In this document: positions 39,585-50,190 of the stretch, one piece after another
Layout of the letters: each line of letters starts with the position of its first letter
Position numbering within the stretch: position 1 is the first letter of the stretch
Source: Boletus sp. NGJ
Taxonomy: Eukaryota > Basidiomycota > Agaricomycetes > Boletales > Boletaceae
Direction: 5' to 3'
Assembly: GCA_019096195.1 (NCBI GenBank)
Contig: JAGTXK010000136.1
Span: forward strand, 372,001 to 436,000
DNA: 64,000 nt
Translations under genes and position numbers: made by a program
Notes under the pieces: model-generated
What the model was told of the DNA's origin: nothing
The model's input: only the letters and a program-made list of their open reading frames with translations
The model's database searches: none

Positions 39585-40202
39585 TGTTATAACTGGCTTG
39601 GGGAAAGACGGTCACAGATTTGAAGGTGACATTCACCAACTAGATGACATCGACAAGGGATAAGCAGTGTTGAGGATTGCTGGAGATGCAGATGTGAAGG
39701 ATCTTCCTATGCAGGGGTTTGAGGACTATGATGAGCCTCACAAAGACGAGTAACCTAGGCAAGCTACTGGAGTTCGAGTAATAAAGGACTAGCGTCCAGT
39801 CAAGAGAAGGACGAGGATCCATAGAGATCCCGGAGACAACATGCAAGTAGATTCAAGGTAGGTCAAGTAGATTCTACTTGTTAGACATTGTATCTAGGGT
39901 TCGGTTTATATAAGTAAGGTGTGGGAGCCTGTGAGCCATAATGGGAAGGGATGAGTAAGATATAGAAACTGGTGGAACTCTGTGGAATGGAAAGCAGAGA
40001 TGAAAGGAGTTCTGCATGAGTCATAAGTAAAAGGTAATCGGCCGGTAGGGCCAAGGGGAACTGGTAGGTATGTCAGCAGAGGCCTAAACAGGCTGATGTG
40101 AGTAGTTCAATGAGCGGAACAAGGGCAAAGAGGATAAGGGAAAACAGAGAAGATGACAGAGACAGATGAGGAAAAAGGAGAGCATAGATAAGAATCATAA
40201 CA
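39585..40202 (-). repeat. B1 right LTR (5' LTR)
   Basis: 618 bp, TGTTATAACTGG to CATAACA. The bases just inside, in element orientation AAAAGGTTCTACTTG, are complementary (with one mismatch) to the CAAGTAGAATC that lies about 33 bases after the TATATAAA box of the LTR. This again points to self-priming. Confidence 0.93.
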
Positions 40203-40826
40203 CTTTGCCTTGGCATTCTTCATCATTAAAAAGAAAGATGGACACCTTCACCCAGTACAAGACTACTACAAGCTGAACACAGTAACACAACAAAATCAAT
40301 ACCCCTTCCCACTCATTAGCAAGCTTGTCAACAAACTTAAAGCCACCAAGTACTACACCAAGTTCAATGTGAGGTGGGGATATACAGTAATAACATACAC
40401 ATGGTGGAAGGAGACAAGTGGAAGGCAGCCTTCAAAACAACTGTGGACTATTTGAACTAGTTGTGATGTTCTTCAGCCTCACCAACTCCCCAGTAACCTT
40501 TCAAACAATGATGAACTTGTTGTTCAAAGAGCTGGTGGACGAAAGGTGTAGTGGTAGTCTACATAGATAACATTATAATATTTACAAAGATATTTGACAA
40601 CACTGCAGAGTAGTATGAGAAGTGCTATAAATTCTAAGAGATGCACATCTCTACCTATGCCACAACAAGTGCAATTTCAAGATCCAAGAAATAGAATTCC
40701 TTGGCCTCAGTGTAGTACAAGACAAGGTAAGAATGGATGATAAAAAGGTCACAGCCATCAAAGACTGGCCTGTCCCAACAACCAAGAAGACACTTTGAGA
40801 ATTTCTGAGAAACTTTGTAATGATAG

Positions 40827-41250
40827 CATTTTTTTTTTCCCTCTATGTTTATTGTTCTGCAGAGTGGTGGCCCTATGTTGGACAGTAGCTACTGGCTATA
40901 ATGTACATGACTGCTTAGTGTGTAGTACGGAATCTGTGTTATCTATGAAAATGGCTCTGTAGGTGGAGTGAAGCCTGCATGTGGCTGAGCATTGTGTTAT
41001 GTTTCTCATGTCTCATGGTAACACTTGTTCTATGTGAGATTGTGCCCATTCACATTGAATATATAACATTTAAGTACACTGCTCAGTGTTCCATACAGAA
41101 ACACTTGCAAGGTGCAATTGGTGTGAAAAGTAATATAAAGAGGTTTACAAATGGGGTGATGATTATCTATAGCCCCTAACTTGCCAACTTGCAAGCTACC
41201 TCCAACAACACAATCATGAATAGGATGATAGCAGCTTCTTTCAGAGTATT
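40827..41250. other. Unassigned spacer after A2
   Basis: A2 similarity ends at a T tract (about 40828-40838). The next 0.4 kb has no recognisable coding sequence. It may be a further unidentified insertion that cut A2, or the far end of the Plavaka-like element. Confidence 0.4.
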
Positions 41251-44200
41251 CAATACCCATGATTCTATCTGTAGAAGAGGTTAGACAAGGAAATGAAAGT
41301 ATGAATCATGATACCAGATGTGGTAAGAAAGGACAAGGCTGACACCAGTCAATTCAAAGTCAGTATTGGGTGGTCTAGTATGACTACTCATAGGAACAAC
41401 CATGGCTAGGGTGTGAATTGTGGGTGCATCCTCAGCTGATATATATATACTCTAAGCTTATAGACAAATGGAATTTGAGAATGGGAGTACCATAATATAT
41501 GCATCATTAAGGCGACTCATTATATGTTGAGCTTATTGTCTAGGTTAAGAGTTTGAAAATTAGCTATCATAATACAATCATCAAGAAGATGACTCTTTAA
41601 GTGGGAATAGCCAGTTGGACATGGCCATTGGCCTTGAAGATATACTTGATATGTCCAGGGATTGGGAACCCAGATGGACCACATATTGAATAGAAGAGTA
41701 TCTGACTATTTCCAATGTGGGTGAAATAGCAAGCATAGGATTCACCACTGAAGCTGTAGTGAGCATGCAAGACGACATGATTGGAAGTGGTCAGGGTCGC
41801 AAGGTTGACTGGAGTAGGCTAGGACTTTCCAAGGTTGTTTGACTCCATTAGAGGTGATGTTTCCTCTTCACCTGCACCTGTTATGTATTTGTCAAATAGA
41901 ATTTTGCATTCTTTAATTGCTTGGGGATAATCTGGTCACAAAAGCCAGCACTGGAGCCTAGAACCTTGAACAAATGAATGTAAAATTGTTTTCTCCAGTT
42001 GATCTGTTAAATTGCAGTTAGTAGAGAAGCCTTGATCACCTATATAAACTAATCAAATTTATGGTTACTGGGCAGCTGCTGTAATTGACCTATCAGACAT
42101 TCAAATGGAAAGCACCACCAAGACTGCACAGGTCCAAAAAGATCAAATTAGGACATGCCATGTGGCCATTTGGGTATAGGGGTGCCTCTGGAAAGACTCA
42201 AGGCAAATCTTCAAGCCAGGAGCAAATATAAGAGTGGTAAGAATTGATACATGAGATAGTCATATGAGAATAACAGGCGATCTATATGGCAGACACGAGC
42301 TGCATGATATGGTCCAAAGTGTGTTGCAGATGGTTTGCTGCTTTCTGTGATGGGTATTCTAAACTTTCACCCCATAGGCTGACCAATGCCAAGGGCAGAT
42401 AAATCATGGCCATTGTTTGCCATTTGTCAGCTTTAAGAGTGCCCACTTTCATATCACCAAAATTCTTTGGAACAGACCTCATGGAAGATGGAATAATGGC
42501 CTCTTTGATAACTTGTTGAATGTGTGCCATTACTGAAGGGCTTGAAGTAGAAACATGCAAGGGAGCCATCATTGGCTCAGAGTGACACTGCATACAGGTT
42601 GGTCACCAGGAATGCGTTGAAATGGTCCACTCACCCACTGCACTAACGCTTTCACCCAATAAATCTTTAATGTTCTCTTTTCTCCCTGAAACAATAGGCC
42701 AAGACCAACAGCAACAAATTGTAGAGCTAAAACAGCTTGTGCTCAGGTGCACTGAAGTGCTTCTTGATATGTTCACTGTTCCCATTGATAAGATTGTCCA
42801 CTGTGCTTGTGAGAAGAGAATAAATGCTGTGTCCATGCTTTCAATCATTCTTGCTTGATTTTTCCTGCAGAATCAAGAGAATAAAAAGTGTCGAAAAATG
42901 CTGGCCACAAATCCAATTCAGCTTTTCTTTCGCTGCAGTAGAAGTGGTAAGACCCAAGAATTTCTGAAAATGACTCTGCACAAGGCCTTCTAGCAAGCAA
43001 TGCATGGAATTTGTTACGACTACCCCGGGTAGGGACAGGCGTTAACTTGGATGGTCGGGTAGCATCGAGCTACTGGGGTCGAGGGGAGTAGCTTCAACGA
43101 GCTATGACACGATGGGGCCCTTGGTAGGGTCAAGGGTTCGGCGACAGAGGGTCTTCCTAGTCGCGGGGTCAAGGGTTCGACGACAAAGGGTCTTCCTAGT
43201 CGTAGTCAAGGGTTTACTCAGAGAGTGAATGACGAGACGTAGAAGAAGTGTTCACTCGAAGTGGAACGACAACTTTTAGAGGTCCGGAGAGGCGATGATG
43301 AAAGTTCACCAAGTAGGTGTAAATTGTGGGATCGACTACGGAGGCCGGGTTTATATACATACTGAAGCGTGGGAAAAGGATGAATAAGCTGTAGCACCGG
43401 AGAGATCCTATGGAGTGGGAAATAGAAGGGATCCCCCGTGTGGAGTCAGCGTAGAAGTACAAATGATGCACGAGGTGCGAAGGTCGGCCTTGACTACACG
43501 GAGTCTCACTGTGTAGTAAATGGTCCAAGGTGAATCCAAGAGGACAAGGCAAGGACAAGGACAATTGAAGAGAAGAAAAAGGAGGAAAAAGTAGGAAACG
43601 TAACAGAATTCACAATGAGTTGCTAAGCCAGATCCCAGTATTGGAGTCACCAAAGTGATGACCACCATATGCCATACTGAATAAATAACCTATGTCATTC
43701 AGTGGATGACAACACCCTCTGGTAAGTCTTAGCATGCACCTATAACATATCTTTGTTGTGGAACCTCCAATCAGCATCTTCGAAGTTCAACCTATCAAGG
43801 GAAGAGATATGGAAATAGTGGCAGGCACTACAATAGAAGTGGCTGCTTGAGCTGGCTAGCTGTGTAGTTTTCCTGGCAGTAGGAAGGTCACAGATCACAC
43901 ATGCTATAGCAGCGTGAGTGATGCAGTCTCAATATGAGGCTATGCAAGTATATCTGACATCCCTTTCCCAACTATTCACAAGACCATGCAGCAAGGGGTC
44001 AAGAAAGTACAGTAGTTTAATTGATCACCTGAGGGTTCATATGGACCAGAAATGATGCCTGCCAGGTATATATTTTCTGGCTTATAGTGAATGTCCAGGG
44101 GAAGGTTGAGGCATGCAAGAGGTGTGATCCCATACAATGTTATCACATTGTGCTGTCAGTTTCCCTCAACATTGAAGAAGTCGACATTCAAGGCAAACAT

Positions 44201-45700
44201 ATAGTGACCTTCATCTCCACAATCCACAAATATTTTTTTACTGCATAGACCAGTGAATGTGCATAGGAACTGGGGATCCCACATGTTCTTTATAATAGGG
44301 GGTGTTGATTTCTTGGACTTCCTTATGAGATCATTGCATGCTTTGCTCATAAGAGTGTCTAGATCTGGTTGTGCCAACAGGCCAGCCAAGTAATTATGGA
44401 AGTGGTGGTAAACAAAGGTTTTGATGAGAGTCTTGCTTGCATGCAGATGACTGATGAAAATTGCCTTGCAAATGTCATCTTCTGGATAATGTCTATTTGT
44501 GTAGCGAAGGGGATATGAAACTGAAGTCAATGACATAGATGGTTTATAAAGGCAGCTACATGACAGGCAGACTATATATGTGGTGGTGAGACCTCCAAGG
44601 TTAAATTGAGATAATACAGTTTTTATAGTCTTAGGTATCTGAGTGTATGGTCACAGAGAGTGGTAGGCCTGGGGCAGACCAAGCTAAAGGTTAAGGTAAG
44701 GATGAGGGATATAGCACCAAGTAGAAAATTGCTGCAGTCACATCCAACCCTGAAAAGGACTATGTTGACCACACTAAGGAAAATGGATACAGTACTTGCA
44801 AAAGTTTGTCACAGCAGTTGATGGATTGATCAAAATGATAAGCTAGGTGGCATCAACATGACTTCTAGTCTCTAAAATGAAATACACACAAGTATCATAC
44901 TGCAAAGGATCACTGGAGGTCTGAGTTGCAGTGGTTAAATTGTCATCCAATGACTGTGGTGCTTCCTCAGCAAGAGCTTGATGATGGCTCCTCTCTTCAC
45001 TTTGAAGATTTTTATTAGAGCTGTTGCCATTGTAGTAAGACACCAGGAAATCAAAGTAAAGGTGTTGCAGAATATACATATCTACTTCCTAAGGATATAT
45101 AACCAATGGCACTGGCCAATTCACCAATATCTAGCAGCTGGAACTTTTGATGATTGGATACCTTGCTTTGATGTTCATTGTGAGATATCCACAACTTACT
45201 CAATTGTGATTCCAAGTCAGGACTATTGTCACAGATAGTAATTGCAAAAAGCATGGCAGAGAGTGTGTTGATTTCAGACTGGGATGCAGAGTTCAGGGGG
45301 GAGATGTTTGGATAGATTGATGAGCAAGATTAAGGGCTGCTGCCCTGCAGGAATCAGAAGTGGGATGTGGAGTCATGCCCATGGGCTATGAGGCATTCTA
45401 GAGGTGAATGCTTTTGAACTTGAGTAGCTGCAGCTTGCCTCCAGGTAAATGAGCAACTCTATTGACATCTACCTTGCACCATGAACAACAAATACACTGG
45501 TAATGGACATTCTGTGAAGGCATGAAGTAGTATGTGCTGATGTAATGGCTTATCTGCCTCTTATGTCCTGGAGTGAGAGTTGGGTGACAACAAACACCTT
45601 GTATCCAAAAATATAAGTGTTGAGATAAACACAAGAGCTGAGGAACAAGGATCATCAAAAAACAGTTGCCAAGGTTCTTACAATCATGTACCAATCTAAT
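41250..45700 (-). mobile_element. Plavaka/Tnp2-like DNA transposon remnant
   Basis: Minus-strand pieces in order match the transposase typical of Agaricomycete Plavaka elements (a Tnp2/CACTA-related group): HFHNYLAGLLAQPDLDTLM and FVDCGDEGHYMFALNVDFFN (44.2-44.5 kb), a stretch with ACLNLPLDIHYKPEN and AGIISGP (near 44.05-44.15 kb), KNFGDMKVGTLKADKW with ATIYLPLALVSLWG-like sequence (42.4-42.5 kb), QSWWCFPFECLIGQLQ (about 42.1 kb), and a C-terminal part near 41.6-41.8 kb. Stops and frame changes are numerous, so it is an old, dead copy. The N-terminal limit is vague; a Cys-rich piece at 45.4-45.7 kb may belong to it. It carries a solo LTR insertion at 43012-43605. Terminal repeats were not identified. 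Confidence 0.65.
43012..43605. mobile_element. Solo LTR (594 bp) in the Plavaka-like element
   Basis: Begins TGTTACGACTACCCC and ends GGAAACGTAACA, flanked by the 5 bp duplication GAATT (43007-43011 and 43606-43610). A TATA-like TTTATATACATAC and a general layout like the B1 LTR suggest a related family. It contains two adjacent near-copies of GGGTCAAGGGTTCG...CTTCCTAGTCG (about 43.12-43.21 kb). Its base composition is clearly richer in G+C and CpG than its surroundings, suggesting a younger insertion. Confidence 0.9.
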
Positions 45701-45996
45701 ACACCCAGCACAAGGTACCTAATGTTGTAAATTTATACAACTACCAGATTGAATACACTGGGTCAGAGACAGTTATCCCCTGCATGAATAATCCTATAAT
45801 ATAGATACTGGATAAGATGAGTACAAATGACACTTTGTTAGATGAATGCACTGGCCTTACTTTTGTATACTTGATTTTGGGTATACACATTCATCTACTT
45901 GCTAGGTTACATGATTACTATTGGACACTAGGCACTACTCTACACTTGAGATGACCAGTGAGAGAAAAAGAGTTAACAACATGTGTGGCAGGTACT
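45701..45996. other. Unassigned spacer
   Basis: About 300 bp of A+T-rich sequence without recognisable genes or repeats. Confidence 0.4.
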
Positions 45997-45999
45997 TAT

Positions 46000-46086
46000 T
46001 GTGAATCGAATTCAGCCAGGCAATGCCATGGTGGCTTAGTTACACATGATTCCAACGTGGCATCGCCCAGCTGAATTCGATTCACA
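46000..46086. mobile_element. 87 bp palindromic MITE
   Basis: The arms TGTGAATCGAATTCAGC (left) and GCTGAATTCGATTCACA (right) are perfect inverted copies. The similarity continues inward (GGCAATGCCATGGTGG against its mirror) so that almost the whole unit folds into one hairpin. TAT stands on both sides (45997-45999 and 46087-46089), a possible 3 bp target duplication. It sits at the 5' edge of a truncated Tc1 copy. Confidence 0.75.
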
Positions 46087-46546
46087 TATGGCTAGCACAG
46101 TCTCCTGACCTCAACCCCATTGAACACCTCTGGAGTCACCTTAAAAGAAGGCTAGCAGATCAATAACATTCTCCTACTGGAATTCATGAGTTATGGGAGA
46201 GAGTTCAGGTGGAATAGGAGGGGATACAACTTGAGGAGTGTCAGACGTTGACTGAAAGCATGCCTAGGAGGGTTGAGGCAGTGCTCAAGGCAAAAGGAGG
46301 CTATACCAAGTACTAATATCCACTTGATATCAAGAGATGCAAAACTGTTGCAATGGTATTGCTGTTTTGAAATAGACATAACTCCATAGCCTCTGATCCA
46401 ATCACATCATCTAGAGGCCAGATTGTAGCCAAGAGTGTGTACTTTGTTTGTTCCCACCAAAGCAAAGTGTAATTCCCACGGGTGTTTGTGGTGCACTGCA
46501 CACACCACATCAGGGTTAGACATTGCAACAGTTTTGGAGGTCACTG
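46087..46546 (+). mobile_element. Truncated Tc1/mariner copy (3' end only)
   Basis: It starts with LAQSPDLNPIEHLW and runs to PRRVEAVLKAKGGYTKY, the C-terminal third of a Tc1 transposase related to the one at 36109, with at least one stop inside. The right terminal repeat follows, ending GTTTTGGAGGTCACTG next to TA (46547-46548). An inner word, GCAAAACTGTTGC (about 46.33 kb), mirrors the end, as in the full-length element. The 5' two thirds are missing. Confidence 0.85.
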
Positions 46547-46548
46547 TA

Positions 46549-46713
46549 TCTCCATGGATACATACTAAACTTACATAAATATTTTTGACAGATAGCCAGG
46601 AGCAGGCACATTTAGGCACCCACTTATACTTTAGCTCTATTTGTTCATGTTCCTGAGTTATATAGCTAATACTCCAAAATCTCAAAACATTGACTCAATT
46701 TTGGAAGTCACTG
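46549..46713. repeat. Second Tc1-like terminus, family unclear
   Basis: A further end, TTTTGGAAGTCACTG followed by TA (46714-46715), lies 167 bp after the first. Directly beyond it begins family A LTR sequence. It may be the end of another Tc1-like MITE into which the truncated Tc1 copy jumped. I could not find its left end. Confidence 0.4.
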
Positions 46714-46715
46714 TA

Positions 46716-49700
46716 CATCACCATTCTAGCACATTCCATACCAGCTCTAAAACTAGTCCATGCATGTATCTTGTAGTATATATTTTTGTTATGACTGACT
46801 CAGGTAGAGGTGGTTGTAGACTTAACAGGTGATGTTCACTAACTAGGTGACATCAACAAGGGACGAGTGGTGTTGAGAACCACCAGAGACACAGATGCAA
46901 GGGTCTTCCTTAGCAGAGGTTGAGAACTATGAAGAGCCTCACAAGGATGAGTAGCTGGGTGGCTACCGGAGTTCATGCAGTTTAAAGGACAAGCATCCAG
47001 TCAAGAGTAGGACGAGGACTCATAGAGATCCTGGAGACAATGTGTGAGTAGATTTAAGTAGGTTCTACTTAGTGAACATTGTATTTAGGGTTGGGTTTAT
47101 ATATGTAAGGTGTGGGAGTCTATGAGCTACAATGGGAAAGGATGAGTAAGGTATAGAAACTGATGAATTCCTGTGGAAATGAAGGTGGAGATGAAAGGGA
47201 TTCTGTATGAGTCACAAAAGTACAGTAATTGGCCAGTAGGGCCAAGGGGAACTGGTAGAAGCATCAACAGAGGCCTAGACTGGTTGATGTATGGTTCAAT
47301 GAGTGGAAACAGCGAAGAGGATGAAGAAAAAGATAAAAGAAAAGATGAATGTAGTGGTGAATCATAACAATTTTGTCAGTAGATACTCATTCTTGGAATT
47401 GTTGTTATACCCTTTAGATATCACTTTCAAGTGACCTTTAGGTGTCATTGACTCAATCTTTTCAAATTTCAAGAATACCCCTTGGTTACTGGACCTTTCG
47501 CCCCCTAATTATCTAACCTCTATTGCCAGCCTTGCCATTGTCTTTAACAACATGCTTGCTCTCTTCTCTACTCCACACATTCCTGCATCCATCCTCTAGA
47601 ACAATTGTAGACTCCAAGGGTTGAGGACCCAAGGAAATCCAATTAGTGATAAGCATAATCCCAGCCTTTTTAGATGGTTGCTAGTGTCAGATACAAGCTA
47701 CAACTAGAGGAGAAGATAAGGAGTTCAGAGACCCTTTGCTTCATTTTACTACTTATATCACTTCATTCCACTATCCATCCTTGTGACTCTTTGTTGCAGA
47801 CACTCTATAGCAAGACCTCAGGCTTAAGAGGAATCTGTTGGTATATGTGACATGCTTGAGTAGACCCTTGTCAAATCGTCACATATATGCTTGTCTGGCA
47901 TAATAAATATGGATAATGTTGCTACCAGGCATAGTGCACTAGCCCCAATCATCTCCTTAGTGCCTGGAAGTTCATTCTCTTCTTGATGCTATAGAAGGCA
48001 GGTTTGCATAATCACCTGCAACATCATGCTAGCATGATAAGAAAGCTTATCTTGCCTTCCCCCTGTGCACACCTTCCTGTAGTATGGGAGTTATCCTCTG
48101 GTTCCCCATGCCAATCTTCATTCTTATCAAGAGTCTCCCTACAGGACCACTTCTCCAATATTCTGCATAATTCTAAGTGTGCAGCCAAGTGCCACTCATT
48201 TGCATCCATCCCTCATTTTCACTTGTTACCAGCCGCTCTTGATACCACCTTCACTGGGTTACACTCACCATGTCACATCAACCTAGTCCACGCCCTCATA
48301 ACCTATGTTGTGTGCTTTGGCACCTTCTTACCTGCTGTCTCCAACCAGCTGACTTACTCATTGAGATACTCACAACACTTCTCCACTTCATTCATTAACA
48401 ATGAGCTTCAACTTGCCAGAACCAACACCAGGTCCCTCTCAGGGCATGATATTTGTGGGCATGGCAGCCACCCTCAAAGACATTAACACAGTACCCACTC
48501 CAAAACCACAATTGCCCACAGAAGCCCCCTTACTCAGAGACCCATTAGCACACTCCCCCTTCAGATTCTTAGATGGACAGATTCCACCATGCCTTATTTC
48601 CACCATGCCAACAAACCCACTGCTCCACTGTCAGCACCCCATACTACCCATGGATCCTGCCAGCATGTGGCTAATAGTCTTTGAAGCATGACAGAATCTA
48701 TGAGAGAGTAGGGGTAGCAGCAGGCCCTCCACCCCTGCCTTCTCCTAACCTCACCACAATGACCACCGCAACAATTGTTGCCCCATCATTCTCTCCCACC
48801 AACCCATTCTCCTCCCTCCTTAATTGGAGACCCCTATATAGCAGTGTGTGATTTTCCCCAACCCTCGCTCAAGTTAGACAAATCCCTAGCAGCCAAGCCA
48901 GAGTACTATGACAGCAATAAGGAGATGTTTGTGTCCTAGTGGAGGATGATGAAGTTATACCTATTGGGCTTCAAAACCACAGCTCAAGACTACCAAAAGA
49001 TTCTGATCATACTATTGTACCTCTGTGGTAGCAACCCAGTGGAAAGATTTGAAGATCTCATGATGGCACAGGAGGCCATCCATATTCTCACCTTCAAGAG
49101 CTTTGAGGAGAGACTAAAGAAGAACTTTCAGCCAGCAAATCTAAAGTGCATGGATCAACAAAAACTCATGGATCTAAAATAAGAAAAAGATATAGTAGAG
49201 GACTACTTCATGGAACTCTACCATTATGCCAAAGAGGCTGAGTTCAATATCAGCTACAATGGATGAGTGATGGTAGATCTGGTGAGGCGAGCAGTACACT
49301 TGGACATAGTAGAGTTTATGGAGAGAAATTAGCTGGCACTGATCGAGTCTACCAATGTTTATGACTGGGAAGCAGCCCTGGTCAAAGTGGCCAACATCCT
49401 AGCAGAGATTTTCAACAGGAAGTGGTTGATCTATGCAATGGGCCCTGTGTATGGCCTCCACTTTGTCCCACATCCTCAGTACATGACTCCTGCCAGCCCC
49501 CCTCCTACTGTTGCAGCTGCTCCTGCAGCAAAACCTCATCCCAATGCAACCAGTACATTTGCCAGTCAAGGTGCTTCCATGGAGCTAGACAAAGCATGCA
49601 TGGCTGGAATATGCTATAAGTGTTCAAAGCCTTGGCCATATGCTGATCACCCTCGGAGCCTCCACCCTCATCAAGTAAGGGGCATTGTAATAAATGGGCA

Positions 49701-50190
49701 AGAAGTTTCACCAGACATGTTTGCAAACATACACACAATGATGATGGATGCTGAGCAGGTAGAACTCATAGTAGAATATGCTTCAGATGTAACCTTGGAC
49801 CTGTTTTTTCTCCTTGTAGAGTAGATGTCAGCCAATCTTCTGTACCAACCCCTAAGTCATTGCTAATGAACTGTTTTGCTGTGCTGTGCAATGACAAGGC
49901 TGAGCAAAGTGAAATCCAAACGAACCTCCCAACATCTGAAGTAAAAGTTACAATTATGAAGCACCCCCCATTGTCAAAGAAAGTTACCTTTGATCTATTG
50001 ATAAAGAAAAATGATGGACCTGATGACTCACAAACAATCCCACAAAAATCCCTAAGGAATTCAAATGAAAGGAAGAGAAGTCCTCTTGTTTCTAGTTGAA
50101 CATGTTAGACTCTTGGTCTATATGCTGGATAAAAGTTTATATAGAAAGCACTGATGTTGATCACAGCATTAATAAAAGGAAAAAGCCTTA
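46716..50190 (+). mobile_element. Ty3/Gypsy fossil A3 (family A), 5' half
   Basis: A partial 5' LTR (46716-46786 and 47370-47464, split by a solo LTR), then leader and gag: the gag start at 48401 (PTPGPSQ, TMPTNPLLHCQHP motifs shared with A1), the middle at 48.9-49.2 kb, and a Cys/His knuckle region at about 49.6 kb. It ends near 50190, before the protease, where fossil A4 begins in the opposite orientation. Broken, with roughly ten interruptions, and 3'-truncated. Confidence 0.82.
46787..47369. mobile_element. Solo LTR, family-B-like, inside the A3 LTR
   Basis: 583 bp, TGTTATGACTGAC to AATCATAACA, with the duplication ATTTT (46782-46786 and 47370-47374). It is clearly related to the B1 LTR through shared blocks (GACATCAACAAGGG, TAGAAACTG, GGCCAGTAGGGCC-like) but more diverged than the B1 LTRs are from each other. 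It likely formed by LTR-LTR recombination. Confidence 0.9.

Larger units (their letters stand above)
31327..40202 (-). mobile_element. Ty3/Gypsy chromovirus fossil B1 (family B), complete outline
   Basis: An 8.9 kb element (about 7.3 kb without the Tc1 inside it) with 618 bp LTRs (TGT...ACA) and the duplication CTTTG (31322-31326 and 40203-40207). Minus-strand order from the right: gag (38.7-39.5 kb), zinc knuckle (about 38.5 kb), protease (37.9-38.4 kb, DSGAEISC motif), reverse transcriptase (35.1-37.8 kb, split by the Tc1 insertion), RNase H and integrase (33.9-34.9 kb), chromodomain (about 33.2-33.5 kb), then an extra coding region (about 31.98-33.19 kb) before the 3' LTR. It is broken, with perhaps a dozen interruptions. 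The LTRs differ at about 28 sites (about 4.5 percent), all transitions, so it is younger than A1 and A2. Confidence 0.93.
26364..40826 (+). mobile_element. Ty3/Gypsy fossil A2 (family A), split by nested insertions
   Basis: A family A relative in plus orientation. The 5' LTR is at 26364-26678, followed by a leader, gag remains (about 27.7-28.97 kb), protease (about 30.5-30.75 kb, with the SSIHEDFV-type motif of this family) and the start of reverse transcriptase (31.1-31.32 kb). Reverse transcriptase resumes at 40203 on the far side of the B1 element and stops abruptly near 40826. RNase H, integrase and a 3' LTR are not seen. It is heavily broken, with well over ten interruptions, and older than everything nested in it: a foldback element at 29251-30321 and B1 at 31327-40202. 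Confidence 0.85.

Noticed and set aside
42622-42858. 78-codon plus-strand frame
   Set aside because: It lies within Plavaka-like remains whose coding strand is minus; no motif of its own.
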